In this document: in pieces, positions 1-5,834 of the stretch
How positions within the stretch are numbered: position 1 is the first letter of the stretch
How the letters are laid out: each line of letters begins with the position of its first letter
Source: Bacteroidales bacterium
Lineage (GTDB): Bacteria; Bacteroidota; Bacteroidia; Bacteroidales; ML635J-15
Direction: 5' to 3'
NCBI GenBank assembly: GCA_028696755.1
Contig: JAQVGK010000226.1
Coordinates: forward strand, 1 to 6,179
DNA: 6,179 nt
Translations under genes and position numbers: made by a program
Notes under the pieces: generated by a model
Told to the model about the DNA's origin: nothing
The model's input: only the letters and a program-made list of their open reading frames with translations
Databases searched by the model: none

Positions 1-1
1 A

Positions 2-475
2 AAAGTGGAGGAAGCCGGAGCAGATGCCGTTATTGCGGTAAATTCTTCAGCTGGAGGCCATAGTGGTTATCTTGAACGCGATGCGTTGTTGCAAACTCTG
101 ATTAAAGAATGTAGTATTCCAGTAATAAATGCAGGAGGCGTTGCAACAAATAAAGATTTAAAACATGTGATGAATTTAGGCGCTGCTGGTGCTTCGGTGG
201 GAACAGTTTTTATCGCCTCGCACGAGTGTTCTGTATCGGAAGATTATAAAAATGCCTTAGTATCTTTTGGCAGTAATGATATTGTACTTACAAAAAAACT
301 GTCGGGAGCACCTACCACCGTAATAAACACAGATTATGTGAAAAAGACGGGCACAAAACCAAACTTTTTGGAGTTGTTGATTAGCAAAAACACCTTTCTA
401 AAAAAAATAGCGAAGTCAATTATTACTTCATCAGGGATGAGTAAACTCGAAAAAGCAGCATTCTCAACGACATAA
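2..475 (+). CDS. Nitronate monooxygenase (2-nitropropane dioxygenase) family protein, 5'-partial, stopped by an in-frame TAA
   Basis: This is the C-terminal part of an FMN-dependent TIM-barrel oxidase of the nitronate monooxygenase/NPD family, which oxidises alkyl nitronates in the cytoplasm. The gene starts before the window; the frame is open from base 2, so the GTG at 5 is not taken as a start. Visible signatures are AGADAVIAVNSSAGGHSG, with the family's catalytic-type His at 59-61, then PVINAGGVAT and GAAGASVGTVF, the two glycine-rich strands that bind FMN phosphate. The following KLSGAPTTVINTDYV and the helical tail are also typical. The frame ends at TAA 473-475, just after EKAAFSTT. 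Family members normally continue with an aromatic residue and a KTVW-like strand, and exactly that continuation is found in frame after the stop (next entry). The product is therefore probably about 30 residues short. Family assignment is firm; the physiological substrate is unknown, since many family members are not tested nitronate oxidases. Confidence 0.85.
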   Translation, partial: KVEEAGADAVIAVNSSAGGHSGYLERDALLQTLIKECSIPVINAGGVATNKDLKHVMNLGAAGASVGTVFIASHECSVSEDYKNALVSFGSNDIVLTKKLSGAPTTVINTDYVKKTGTKPNFLELLISKNTFLKKIAKSIITSSGMSKLEKAAFSTT

Positions 476-568
476 AAAACAGTTTGGGTTGCAAGTGTTT
501 CCATTGGCAGCATAACACAAATCCGACCACTAAAAGATATTATTGATGACATTACAGGATCCGAATAA
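476..568 (+). pseudogene. Severed C-terminal tail of the nitronate monooxygenase, in the same frame after a premature stop
   Basis: Directly after TAA 473-475 the same reading frame stays open for 30 codons and ends at TAA 566-568. It encodes KTVWVASVSIGSITQIRP followed by LKDIIDDITGSE. This resembles the usual end of the family, a W-(C/S/V)-A-G-x-S-I-like strand followed by a helix of the type I-x-P-V-K-E-I-I. No frameshift is needed, only one changed codon: a Tyr codon (TAT or TAC) becoming TAA would explain it, and Tyr is common at that place. The readings are a recent nonsense mutation, a sequencing or assembly error, or stop-codon readthrough. No recoding signal was recognised, so the first two are preferred. 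Homology of the tail is judged from memory of the family, not from an alignment. Confidence 0.7.
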
Positions 569-571
569 TCT

Positions 572-585
572 TTGACAATAATCAA
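572..585. promoter_or_regulatory. FNR-box-like palindrome
   Basis: TTGACAATAATCAA matches the FNR consensus TTGAT-N4-ATCAA at nine of ten defined bases. It lies four bases after the second stop of the nitronate monooxygenase frame. The window also encodes a Crp/Fnr-family regulator at its other end, which makes the match worth noting. However, the next plus-strand gene starts nearly 500 bases away, the DNA is AT-rich so chance matches are expected, and the regulator's recognition helix differs from E. coli FNR. A functional site is only a weak possibility. Confidence 0.2.
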
Positions 586-696
586 GCTAAACAGCTACTG
601 CTAATGATAGAACTTTGAAAACAGCTGATTGTCAGGCAATTCAAAAAATTGCAAGTGATACTCAATAAATAGTTGTACAAAAGAGGCCGAATTAAA

Positions 697-760
697 TAAC
701 GCATTTTTGCTGACGCCTTCTTAAAATTTAACGCGAATTGACGAATTTTGCTGACGCCTT
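697..760 (+). repeat. Two direct copies of a repeat unit ending TTTTGCTGACGCCTT
   Basis: The unit begins TAACGC and ends TTTTGCTGACGCCTT. Copy one spans 697-719 and copy two spans 729-760. The shared 15-base end is identical (705-719 and 746-760). Copy two carries about nine extra bases in the middle (GAATTGACG-like). Most of copy two also forms the left arm of the large palindrome at 730-800, so the locus holds the unit three times: two direct and one inverted. This is directly visible in the sequence; what generated it is not known. Confidence 0.75.
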
Positions 761-800
761 TACAAGATATACGCGTCAGCAAAATTCGTCAATTCGCGTT
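730..800. repeat. Perfect 28-bp inverted repeat with a 15-base spacer
   Basis: The left arm at 730-757 (AACGCGAATTGACGAATTTT then GCTGACGC) is the exact reverse complement of the right arm at 773-800. The spacer is 758-772. Pairing stops immediately outside both arms and at the spacer edges. Twenty-eight base pairs without a mismatch can form a very stable hairpin or cruciform. No run of T follows the right arm (CAAAAAACTTGG), so it is not a standard intrinsic terminator on the plus strand, and none follows on the minus strand either. No target-site duplication was recognised next to the arms. It may be a REP-like intergenic palindrome or the remnant of a small non-autonomous element. Confidence 0.9.
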
Positions 801-816
801 CAAAAAACTTGGAGCG

Positions 817-847
817 AACGCAGTGAGTGACAAGTTCACTTTGCGTT
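817..847 (+). other. Imperfect stem-loop in the intergenic region
   Basis: AACGCA at 817-822 pairs with TGCGTT at 842-847, and AGTGA at 826-830 pairs with TCACT at 836-840 around a five-base loop (CAAGT). A three-base bulge lies on the left and a one-base bulge on the right. A competing pairing exists between AACTTG 806-811 and CAAGTT 831-836, so the segment could switch between two folds. No gene product or known RNA family was recognised. A perfect 12-bp palindrome, ACAAAGCTTTGT, follows at 883-894. Confidence 0.4.
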
Positions 848-912
848 TTGGGCATTCCGTCCTGTCAATACCGTATTATGCTACAAAGCTTTGTGGTGGA
901 GACAACCATTGG

Positions 913-980
913 CATAGGGTTTCATCGAATTTTCATATTTGTTTAAATCAAAGGCTAGAAAATATTATGCGTACCCTATG
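913..980 (+). other. Long-range inverted pair upstream of the helicase
   Basis: CATAGGGT at 913-920 is the reverse complement of ACCCTATG at 973-980, and within the 52-base interval ATTTTC 929-934 can pair with GAAAAT 958-963. Together these could form a branched or interrupted stem ending about 80 bases before the helicase start. It could belong to a structured RNA, a repeat element end, or be coincidental in AT-rich DNA. No conserved riboswitch core was recognised. Confidence 0.3.
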
Positions 981-999
981 AAGCAAGCACCCAAAAATC

Positions 1000-1034
1000 T
1001 TTACACCGCCGTTCCCCAATTTTTACTAACTTTG
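1000..1034 (+). promoter_or_regulatory. Probable Bacteroidota-type promoter of the helicase gene
   Basis: TAACTTTG at 1027-1034 fits the TAnnTTTG -7 element of the Bacteroidota primary sigma factor exactly. An upstream TTTA at 1000-1003 is a near match to the -33 TTTG element, with a 23-base spacing, at the long end of the usual range. Transcription would begin around 1038-1041, giving a short leader of about 20 bases before the GTG at 1060. The leader is A/T-rich and has no Shine-Dalgarno sequence, as is common in this phylum. Confidence 0.5.
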
Positions 1035-1059
1035 CAGCCGAAATCAAAAATTTTCAGAC

Positions 1060-2355
1060 GTGAATTTTGTCGAACTTAGAGTATCCAACCCACTTCTTAA
1101 TGCCCTCGAAGATTTGGGCTATGTTTACCCAACTCCAATACAGCAGAAGTGTTTCCGCAGAATTACCTCCGGAGCCGATGTTGTTGGTATTGCCCGTACA
1201 GGAACTGGAAAAACAATTGCCTATCTTCTACCAATAATTAATCAGCTTGAATATTCGGAACAGAAGCATCCCAGAATCGTAATTATTGTACCTACTCGCG
1301 AACTAGTAATTCAGGTATGCGAAGAGGCTCAAAAACTTTGTAAATACAAAACTGTTCGCATAAAAGGAGTTTTTGGTGGGGCAAATATAAATACACAAAA
1401 GGAATACGTTTACGAAGGCGGTGCCGATATTATAGTTGGAACTCCTGGTCGTCTTTACGACATTGCAGTAACTGGAGTTTTGCGCTATAGCAATGCAAAA
1501 AAAGTTGTAATTGATGAAGTGGACGAAATGCTTTCTCTTGGTTTTAGGCCGCAGCTCGAACAAATTTTGGAAATGCTTCCGGCAAAACGACAGCACTTGA
1601 TGTTTTCGTCAACACTAAGTGATGGCGTTAATGATTTTATTACTCAGTACTTTAATTCACCCGAGAAAGTTGAAGTTGATGAACAGTCAACTCCAGTCGA
1701 GAAAATTAATCAGCAGGTTTATTTCGTTCCAAATTTTCTTACGAAGCTAGAATTTCTTAAAACTTTGCTTACCGATAAGGAAAACTTTGTAAAGAATCTG
1801 ATTTTTGTTGATGATAAAAAGCAGGCCGATTTTATTTACGATAAACTGATAGCTGATTTTCCTGAACTTGGAGTTATTCATTCTAACAAATCGCAAAACT
1901 TTAGGTTTAGCGCAATTAAAAACTTTGAAAAAGGCAAAATAACATCCCTTATTGCAACAGATGTTGTAGCACGCGGGCTTGATTTTAAGGACATCTCACA
2001 TGTTATCAACCTCTCGCCACCCGAAGTGCCAGGCGATTATATCCACAGAATCGGGAGAACAGGTAGAGCAGGTAAAGATGGCGCTTCAATACTTATGATT
2101 GCTCCTTACGAAGAAGAACAATATTCAAATATCCAGCAGATTGCAGGTGCTAATGTAAGTGAAAGCGATTTACCTCAGGAAATAACTATTGTAAAAAACC
2201 TTATGGAATTTGAAAAACCCGCAAATCTTCAAAAAGCAATAGTTAAATCACCCGAACTGTCGAAGGGCGGTGGTGCTTTTCACACAAAGAGCGAAAAGAA
2301 TCAAAAAACCAATTCTGGCAGCGTAAAACACAAAATGAAGAAGAAAAGGAGGTAG
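1060..2355 (+). CDS. DEAD-box-type ATP-dependent RNA helicase with DEVD motif II
   Basis: A 431-residue superfamily 2 RNA helicase that would use ATP to unwind short RNA duplexes in ribosome assembly, mRNA decay or cold adaptation. In order: Q motif GYVYPTPIQ (20-28), motif I ARTGTGKT (45-52), Ia PTRELVIQ (78-85), GG (106-107), TPGRL (128-132), motif II DEVD (152-155) instead of DEAD, motif III SST (183-185) instead of SAT, motif IV LIFVDDK (247-253), motif V ATDVVARGLD (299-308) and motif VI HRIGRTGR (329-336). Both RecA-like domains are complete. From about residue 403 the tail is low-complexity and Lys/Arg-rich, ending KMKKKRR, a likely RNA-binding extension. The GTG start is chosen because TAA at 1027-1029 closes the frame upstream, no in-frame ATG lies between, and MNFVEL is a normal start for the family. 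The gene stands alone and faces lpxD. Which helicase subgroup it belongs to (RhlE-, CsdA- or DbpA-like) is not resolved. Confidence 0.93.
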   Translation: MNFVELRVSNPLLNALEDLGYVYPTPIQQKCFRRITSGADVVGIARTGTGKTIAYLLPIINQLEYSEQKHPRIVIIVPTRELVIQVCEEAQKLCKYKTVRIKGVFGGANINTQKEYVYEGGADIIVGTPGRLYDIAVTGVLRYSNAKKVVIDEVDEMLSLGFRPQLEQILEMLPAKRQHLMFSSTLSDGVNDFITQYFNSPEKVEVDEQSTPVEKINQQVYFVPNFLTKLEFLKTLLTDKENFVKNLIFVDDKKQADFIYDKLIADFPELGVIHSNKSQNFRFSAIKNFEKGKITSLIATDVVARGLDFKDISHVINLSPPEVPGDYIHRIGRTGRAGKDGASILMIAPYEEEQYSNIQQIAGANVSESDLPQEITIVKNLMEFEKPANLQKAIVKSPELSKGGGAFHTKSEKNQKTNSGSVKHKMKKKRR

Positions 2356-2497
2356 GGTTTGGCAAAATATTTTAAATAAACCAGTATCTGGAAACACAAG
2401 CTAATTTTCCTTTTTTATTTGAAATTATTTCTGATTAAGTACAAATAGTACAAAAACAGAAATAAAAATAAACCATTCGTTTCAAATCTCAAGAAGC
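2356..2497. other. Intergenic gap between convergent helicase and lpxD genes
   Basis: This 142-base AT-rich gap takes the 3' ends of both flanking genes. No GC-rich hairpin with a T run is present on either strand. The best candidate for shared 3' processing is TTATTTCTG at 2425-2433 pairing with CAGAAATAA at 2457-2465 over a 23-base loop; inside it GTAC at 2439-2442 can pair with GTAC at 2448-2451. A second weak option is GGTTT 2356-2360 with AAACC 2378-2382. Both are too AU-rich to call terminators with confidence. Confidence 0.35.
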
Positions 2498-3526
2498 TTA
2501 TTTCTCGCCAAGTTTTCTCTCAAGCAGCTCAAGTCTCTTAACAATCTCGTCAAGATTTTTAAAGTGAACATAAGAGCGATGATAAGCTCTCATATCGTAT
2601 GCAGGAGCGCCCATTAAAAGGCTGTCTTCTCGTAAAACATTATTCGAAATTCCAGATTGAGCCGAAATCTTTGTTCCATTAGCAATTGTAATATGCGGAC
2701 TAATTCCAACCTGTCCACCTATCATACAATTCTCGCCAACTTTTGCTGTTCCAGCAATGCCCGATTGAGCTGCAATAACTGTGTTTTTACCAATTTCGGC
2801 ATTGTGAGCAACGTGATTATGATTGTCGAGTTTTACGCCTTCGCGAATAACAGTTGAACCCATTGTAGCCCTGTCGATTGTTACAAGAGCGCCAAGTTCA
2901 ACATTATCCTCTATTACTACGTTCCCAATCTGAGCAATTTTAAGGAATGCATCACCATTATTTGGTGCAAAGCCAAAACCATCGGCACCAATAACAGAAC
3001 CAGCATGAATTGTACAATTATTTCCAATAACAGTGTTGTAATAAATTTTTACACCAGGATAAATGATACAATTATCACCGATTTTAACATTATTCCCTAC
3101 GTAACAACCCGGATAAATCTGAACATTATTGCCAATCTTGGCATCTTTGCCAATATAGCTAAATGCACCCACATAAATATTCTTGCCGAGTACAGCTTTT
3201 TTATGAACAAAGGATTGCTTTTCGATTCCAACTGGCTTCTCTGTCATTTTGTTATAAAGGTCGAGAAGTATAGCAATAGATTTATAAGCATCCTCGACTC
3301 TGATAAGAGTTGGATTTATGCTTTTTTGTGCAGCAAAATCCTTGTTTACCAACACTACTGAGGCTTCGGTTTCGTAAATGTAATGTGTATATTTGGGATT
3401 AGCAAGAAAGCATAAAGATCCTTGTTTTCCTTCTTCAATTTTCGAAAAGGCATTTACAATAACGTTGCCATCACCTTCAATCTCTCCATTTAATAATTGT
3501 GCAATCTGAAATGCGGTAAATTCCAT
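2498..3526 (-). CDS. lpxD: UDP-3-O-acylglucosamine N-acyltransferase LpxD
   Basis: LpxD adds the N-linked hydroxyacyl chain from acyl-ACP to UDP-3-O-acylglucosamine, the third step of lipid A synthesis, in the cytoplasm. The protein has 342 residues, like E. coli LpxD. Residues 1-100 form the uridine-binding domain (FLANPKY at 40-46). From about 105 to 300 hexapeptide repeats of the left-handed beta-helix run one after another ([30 protein letters not shown]). The catalytic-type His is H241 in HVAHNAEIG, and H278 in GISPHITI matches the second conserved His; GADGFGFAP (180-188) is another family signature. The end, 322-342, is a charged helix like the trimer-forming C-terminal helix of the family. 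The ATG lies one base after the TAA of the HD gene, and no clear ribosome site precedes it, so translation is probably coupled. No lpxC, fabZ or lpxA follows; the next gene is the convergent helicase. Confidence 0.96.
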   Translation of the reverse strand: MEFTAFQIAQLLNGEIEGDGNVIVNAFSKIEEGKQGSLCFLANPKYTHYIYETEASVVLVNKDFAAQKSINPTLIRVEDAYKSIAILLDLYNKMTEKPVGIEKQSFVHKKAVLGKNIYVGAFSYIGKDAKIGNNVQIYPGCYVGNNVKIGDNCIIYPGVKIYYNTVIGNNCTIHAGSVIGADGFGFAPNNGDAFLKIAQIGNVVIEDNVELGALVTIDRATMGSTVIREGVKLDNHNHVAHNAEIGKNTVIAAQSGIAGTAKVGENCMIGGQVGISPHITIANGTKISAQSGISNNVLREDSLLMGAPAYDMRAYHRSYVHFKNLDEIVKRLELLERKLGEK

Positions 3527-3527
3527 C

Positions 3528-4754
3528 TTAGTTAGGTTTGTTTATTACATTTTTAGGAGCGCAAACATAATATTTTTTTACGGTTTTTCCCAGTACCGAG
3601 ATATTCAAAATATCAGAGGCATCGGTAATGTCAACAAGCTTATCGCCGAAAATAATGTTAATGCTTTCGTCGCGACTACTGTATGCATTGTTCGAAATCT
3701 GACCGGTATAAATAAAATGTTTGGCTTCGTCTATTGTGAAATTATATTGTTTTATAAATTCATCTTCCACTCCTTTGATGTAATCAGGCTTAAACTCTTC
3801 TTTCGACAGAATAATCCGTGGAAACTTTCGGTTAAGCACCGCATCCGACAACATCGCTAAAACTTTGTCATTAGAATCAAAGTTTTGCTTGATAATGCTG
3901 ATAATATCATAATCGTCGAGCATCGAAAAGTTTTTGATAATTTGCTCGCGATCGTTTAAATCTTTCTCTGAAATTAAATAATCGAAGTATTTGTTGCCTG
4001 TCTGTAATTGCCCTTGCCTCTGAAGTTGTTTGATTCTTTCGAGAACATTTACCAGAAGCAACTCTGCAACAACTACTGTTTTATGCAGATATACTTGCCA
4101 GTACATCAGTCGGCGGGCAATCAGAAATTTTTCCACAGAATAAATTCCTTTAGCCTCAACAACCAGATTGTCGTCAACGACTTCGAGCATTTTTATTATC
4201 CTTTCAGAGCCAACAACACCTTCGGTAACACCGGTAAAAAAGCTGTCGCGCCTTAAATAATCCAAACGATCCATATCGAGCTGACCAGAAATAAGCTGAT
4301 GGAGGAATTTTTTATGGTATTCGTTCTTAAAAATTTTAATTGCCAAACTTAATTTGCCATTAAACTCTCGGTTTAACTCCTCCATAAACCAAAGACTTAG
4401 CTGCTCGTGATGTAAATCTGGAATTATGCACGATTCGAGAGCATGTGAAAACGGACCATGGCCAATATCGTGAAGCAGAATTGCGATTCGTGCAGCTTCG
4501 GCCTCTTCGTCGGTAATCTCATGTCCTTTTTTGCGGATTACATCAATTGCCAAGCTGATGAGGTGCATAGAGCCAATGGCATGTTGAAAGCGAGTGTGAA
4601 CTGCTCCAGGATAAACCAAATAAGTTAGCCCAAGTTGTTTTATTCTTCGTAAACGTTGAAAATATGGATGCTCTATCAGGTCGAAAATTATTCCACCTGG
4701 AATATTTATAAATCCATAAACCGGGTCGTTTACTATTTTCTGCTTATTATTCAA
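3528..4754 (-). CDS. HD-domain phosphohydrolase (SAMHD1/dGTPase-like, COG1078 type)
   Basis: A 408-residue HD-superfamily metal-dependent phosphohydrolase of the type related to dNTP triphosphohydrolases. [11 protein letters not shown] (9-19) and [14 protein letters not shown] (29-42) are the characteristic start. The metal site is seen as H58 in RFQHAIGS, H95-D96 in [12 protein letters not shown] (93-104), and D162 in [13 protein letters not shown] (158-170); H104 is also conserved. The rest is helical with a less conserved C-terminal domain. By family, it may cleave dNTPs or related nucleotides, but the activity in this phylum is not well established. The start is a TTG: TGA closes the frame four codons upstream, no ATG lies near, the N-terminus aligns with the family, and GAGGTG (4768-4763) sits eight bases before it. 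The gene is followed after one base by lpxD, a pairing often seen in Bacteroidota, which hints at a role coordinated with envelope growth. Confidence 0.9.
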   Translation of the reverse strand: MNNKQKIVNDPVYGFINIPGGIIFDLIEHPYFQRLRRIKQLGLTYLVYPGAVHTRFQHAIGSMHLISLAIDVIRKKGHEITDEEAEAARIAILLHDIGHGPFSHALESCIIPDLHHEQLSLWFMEELNREFNGKLSLAIKIFKNEYHKKFLHQLISGQLDMDRLDYLRRDSFFTGVTEGVVGSERIIKMLEVVDDNLVVEAKGIYSVEKFLIARRLMYWQVYLHKTVVVAELLLVNVLERIKQLQRQGQLQTGNKYFDYLISEKDLNDREQIIKNFSMLDDYDIISIIKQNFDSNDKVLAMLSDAVLNRKFPRIILSKEEFKPDYIKGVEDEFIKQYNFTIDEAKHFIYTGQISNNAYSSRDESINIIFGDKLVDITDASDILNISVLGKTVKKYYVCAPKNVINKPN

Positions 4755-4762
4755 TTCAGTTT

Positions 4763-4768
4763 CACCTC
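4763..4768 (-). promoter_or_regulatory. Shine-Dalgarno site that supports the TTG start of the HD gene
   Basis: On the minus strand GAGGTG ends eight bases before the TTG at 4754-4752. It is the only clear anti-16S match in front of any start in this window. The good spacing, together with the lack of an in-frame ATG nearby, decides for the TTG codon. Confidence 0.55.
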
Positions 4769-4777
4769 AATTAAATG

Positions 4778-4785
4778 CAAAAGTA
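4778..4785 (-). promoter_or_regulatory. Candidate -7 promoter element for the HD-lpxD unit
   Basis: TACTTTTG on the minus strand matches TAnnTTTG exactly and lies 24 bases before the TTG start, leaving a short leader that still includes the Shine-Dalgarno site. A clear TTTG -33 element was not found at 19-23 bases upstream, so the match is only half supported. The element forms one end of the inverted repeat at 4779-4812. Confidence 0.4.
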
Positions 4786-4812
4786 AAAATAAATTTTAGA
4801 ATTTTTACTTTT
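4779..4812. repeat. 12-bp AT-rich inverted repeat between the radical SAM and HD genes
   Basis: AAAAGTAAAAAT at 4779-4790 is the exact reverse complement of ATTTTTACTTTT at 4801-4812, separated by ten bases. It fills most of the 66-base gap between the radical SAM stop and the HD start and overlaps the TACTTTTG element. It could be an operator for a dimeric regulator, a weak hairpin ending the upstream message, or chance in A/T-rich DNA. With only one G-C pair in the stem it is a poor intrinsic terminator. Confidence 0.5.
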
Positions 4813-4820
4813 TTGGGAAA

Positions 4821-5834
4821 TCACCTTCTTTCTAAAAGCTGCACTGCCGGATCGGGATGCGAATTGTCAAGTCCTATTTGTTCTGCTGCAGCTCGGCAAC
4901 CACCGCGACAAACTTTCCAATGCTTGCATGAATTACAAAATTCTGGAATGTTTTTGTTCCAACTAGTTACATAATCCGACTTTAATATTTCGAAGATATT
5001 TTGTTTAAAAATATTTCCTGCAACATGCGGGCTATGATTGCATACACGAAGATTTCCTTTTAGATCAACAGTTAGAGGAAACTGCAATGGCTCGGAGGCA
5101 CAATTCCCAAAGCGGATATGTGGATAATCAGATGGTTTAAGTAAGCAATGTGGAGTGCAAACATTAGAACTTACAGTTAAGCCATTTTGCTTTGCTGATT
5201 CATTAATTATTTGATATGTTTTTTTTAATTCATGATGATCGGGGATTATGTTGGAATAAGAAGCTGCATTTTTGCCTCCGATATTATATCTGTCGACCGA
5301 AATTGTTTTTATCCCTAGATTTGCAATAAAATCCAAGCAGTCGGAAATTCCATCAATGTTATATTTAGTTAGAACTATCACTGCAACAACATTTGCCCCA
5401 TTGTTTTTGAGAATTTTTAAAGTTTCGGTTGACTTTTTGTGTGATCCGGGCAAAGCCGTCATTTTGTCGTGTATTTCGGCATTAGCCGAATGAACTGGAA
5501 GTTGATACAAATCATTTTTTACCGTTAGCAAGTTTTGGAGCATTTCATCATTAAAAAGAGTGCCGTTTGAAATGATTGTAGTCATTGAATTATTCATTCT
5601 GGCAAATAGTACAATCTCGGGCAAACGTTTTTCGAGTAGAGGTTCTCCACCGGTAAAGGTTACATTCGATATTTTTGCCTGTGAATAAAGTTGCTTTAAA
5701 AGTTTTTTTGCTGATGAATAAACCGACTTTGAAGAAAGTGCTGTATGTGGTTCGTGATTGTAGCAAAACACGCAATCTTGGTTGCACGAGTTGTTTAATT
5801 CGATGGCAATATGTGTAATTTCACCTTTAGCCAT
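4821..5834 (-). CDS. Radical SAM enzyme with C-terminal SPASM-like iron-sulfur domain
   Basis: A 337-residue radical SAM protein that would cleave S-adenosylmethionine with a [4Fe-4S] cluster bound by CNQDCVFC (C17, C21, C24). TFTGGEP (60-65 region) and IISNGT (93-98 in the SAM-site region) are the other core motifs. The C-terminal part has C245-x14-G-x4-C265 and C300-x2-C303-x5-C309-x3-C313 (CRGGC), fitting the SPASM pattern for auxiliary clusters of peptide- and cofactor-modifying enzymes. The final SPASM Cys is absent: the place where DPxC is usual reads DPAV (328-331). Two extra Cys occur at 226 and 230 (VCTPHC). The ATG start at 5834 overlaps the regulator's stop by eight bases (ATGGCTAA); a TTG at 5852 would add six residues. 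It is probably co-transcribed and translationally coupled with that regulator. The substrate is unknown; no precursor peptide gene is seen in the window. Confidence 0.88.
   Translation of the reverse strand: MAKGEITHIAIELNNSCNQDCVFCYNHEPHTALSSKSVYSSAKKLLKQLYSQAKISNVTFTGGEPLLEKRLPEIVLFARMNNSMTTIISNGTLFNDEMLQNLLTVKNDLYQLPVHSANAEIHDKMTALPGSHKKSTETLKILKNNGANVVAVIVLTKYNIDGISDCLDFIANLGIKTISVDRYNIGGKNAASYSNIIPDHHELKKTYQIINESAKQNGLTVSSNVCTPHCLLKPSDYPHIRFGNCASEPLQFPLTVDLKGNLRVCNHSPHVAGNIFKQNIFEILKSDYVTSWNKNIPEFCNSCKHWKVCRGGCRAAAEQIGLDNSHPDPAVQLLERR

Larger units (their letters stand above)
569..1059. other. Repeat-rich intergenic region without a convincing gene
   Basis: About 490 bases separate the broken nitronate monooxygenase from the helicase. 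Short open frames occur on both strands (for example 582-782 minus and 748-981 plus), but they run through the palindrome, share the mirrored peptide SKIRQFA because of it, and resemble no protein family I know. The stretch instead holds an FNR-box-like site (572-585), two direct copies and one inverted copy of a repeat (697-800), an imperfect stem-loop (817-847), a 12-bp palindrome (883-894), a long-range 8-bp inverted pair (913-920 with 973-980) and a promoter-like motif at 1027-1034. It could be a decayed repeat element or an untranslated structured RNA region; the sequence alone does not decide. Confidence 0.6.

Noticed and set aside
730..800. The palindrome as an intrinsic terminator for the nitronate monooxygenase
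   Set aside because: It lies more than 150 bases past the gene's second stop and neither arm is followed by a T run on its strand.
582..981. Short open frames over the intergenic region (582-782 minus and 748-981 plus)
   Set aside because: They cross the 28-bp palindrome and share a mirrored peptide because of it, lack any recognisable domain and have no start signal; they are products of the repeat, not genes.
1303..1596. 97-codon open frame on the minus strand inside the helicase
   Set aside because: Antisense to conserved helicase motifs, no family resemblance and no start context.
2425..2465. Hairpin between the convergent genes as a firm bidirectional terminator
   Set aside because: The stem is only nine mostly A-T pairs with a 23-base loop and no T tract on either strand.
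3005..3361. 118-codon open frame on the plus strand inside lpxD
   Set aside because: It is antisense to a well-conserved lpxD and its Asn/Ile-rich translation mirrors the hexapeptide repeats; no independent evidence of coding.
4821..5834. Assignment of the radical SAM protein to a specific pathway such as heme d1/NirJ, PqqE or sulfatase maturation
   Set aside because: Only the general radical SAM and SPASM motifs can be seen; no partner gene, substrate peptide or subgroup-specific signature supports a named function.
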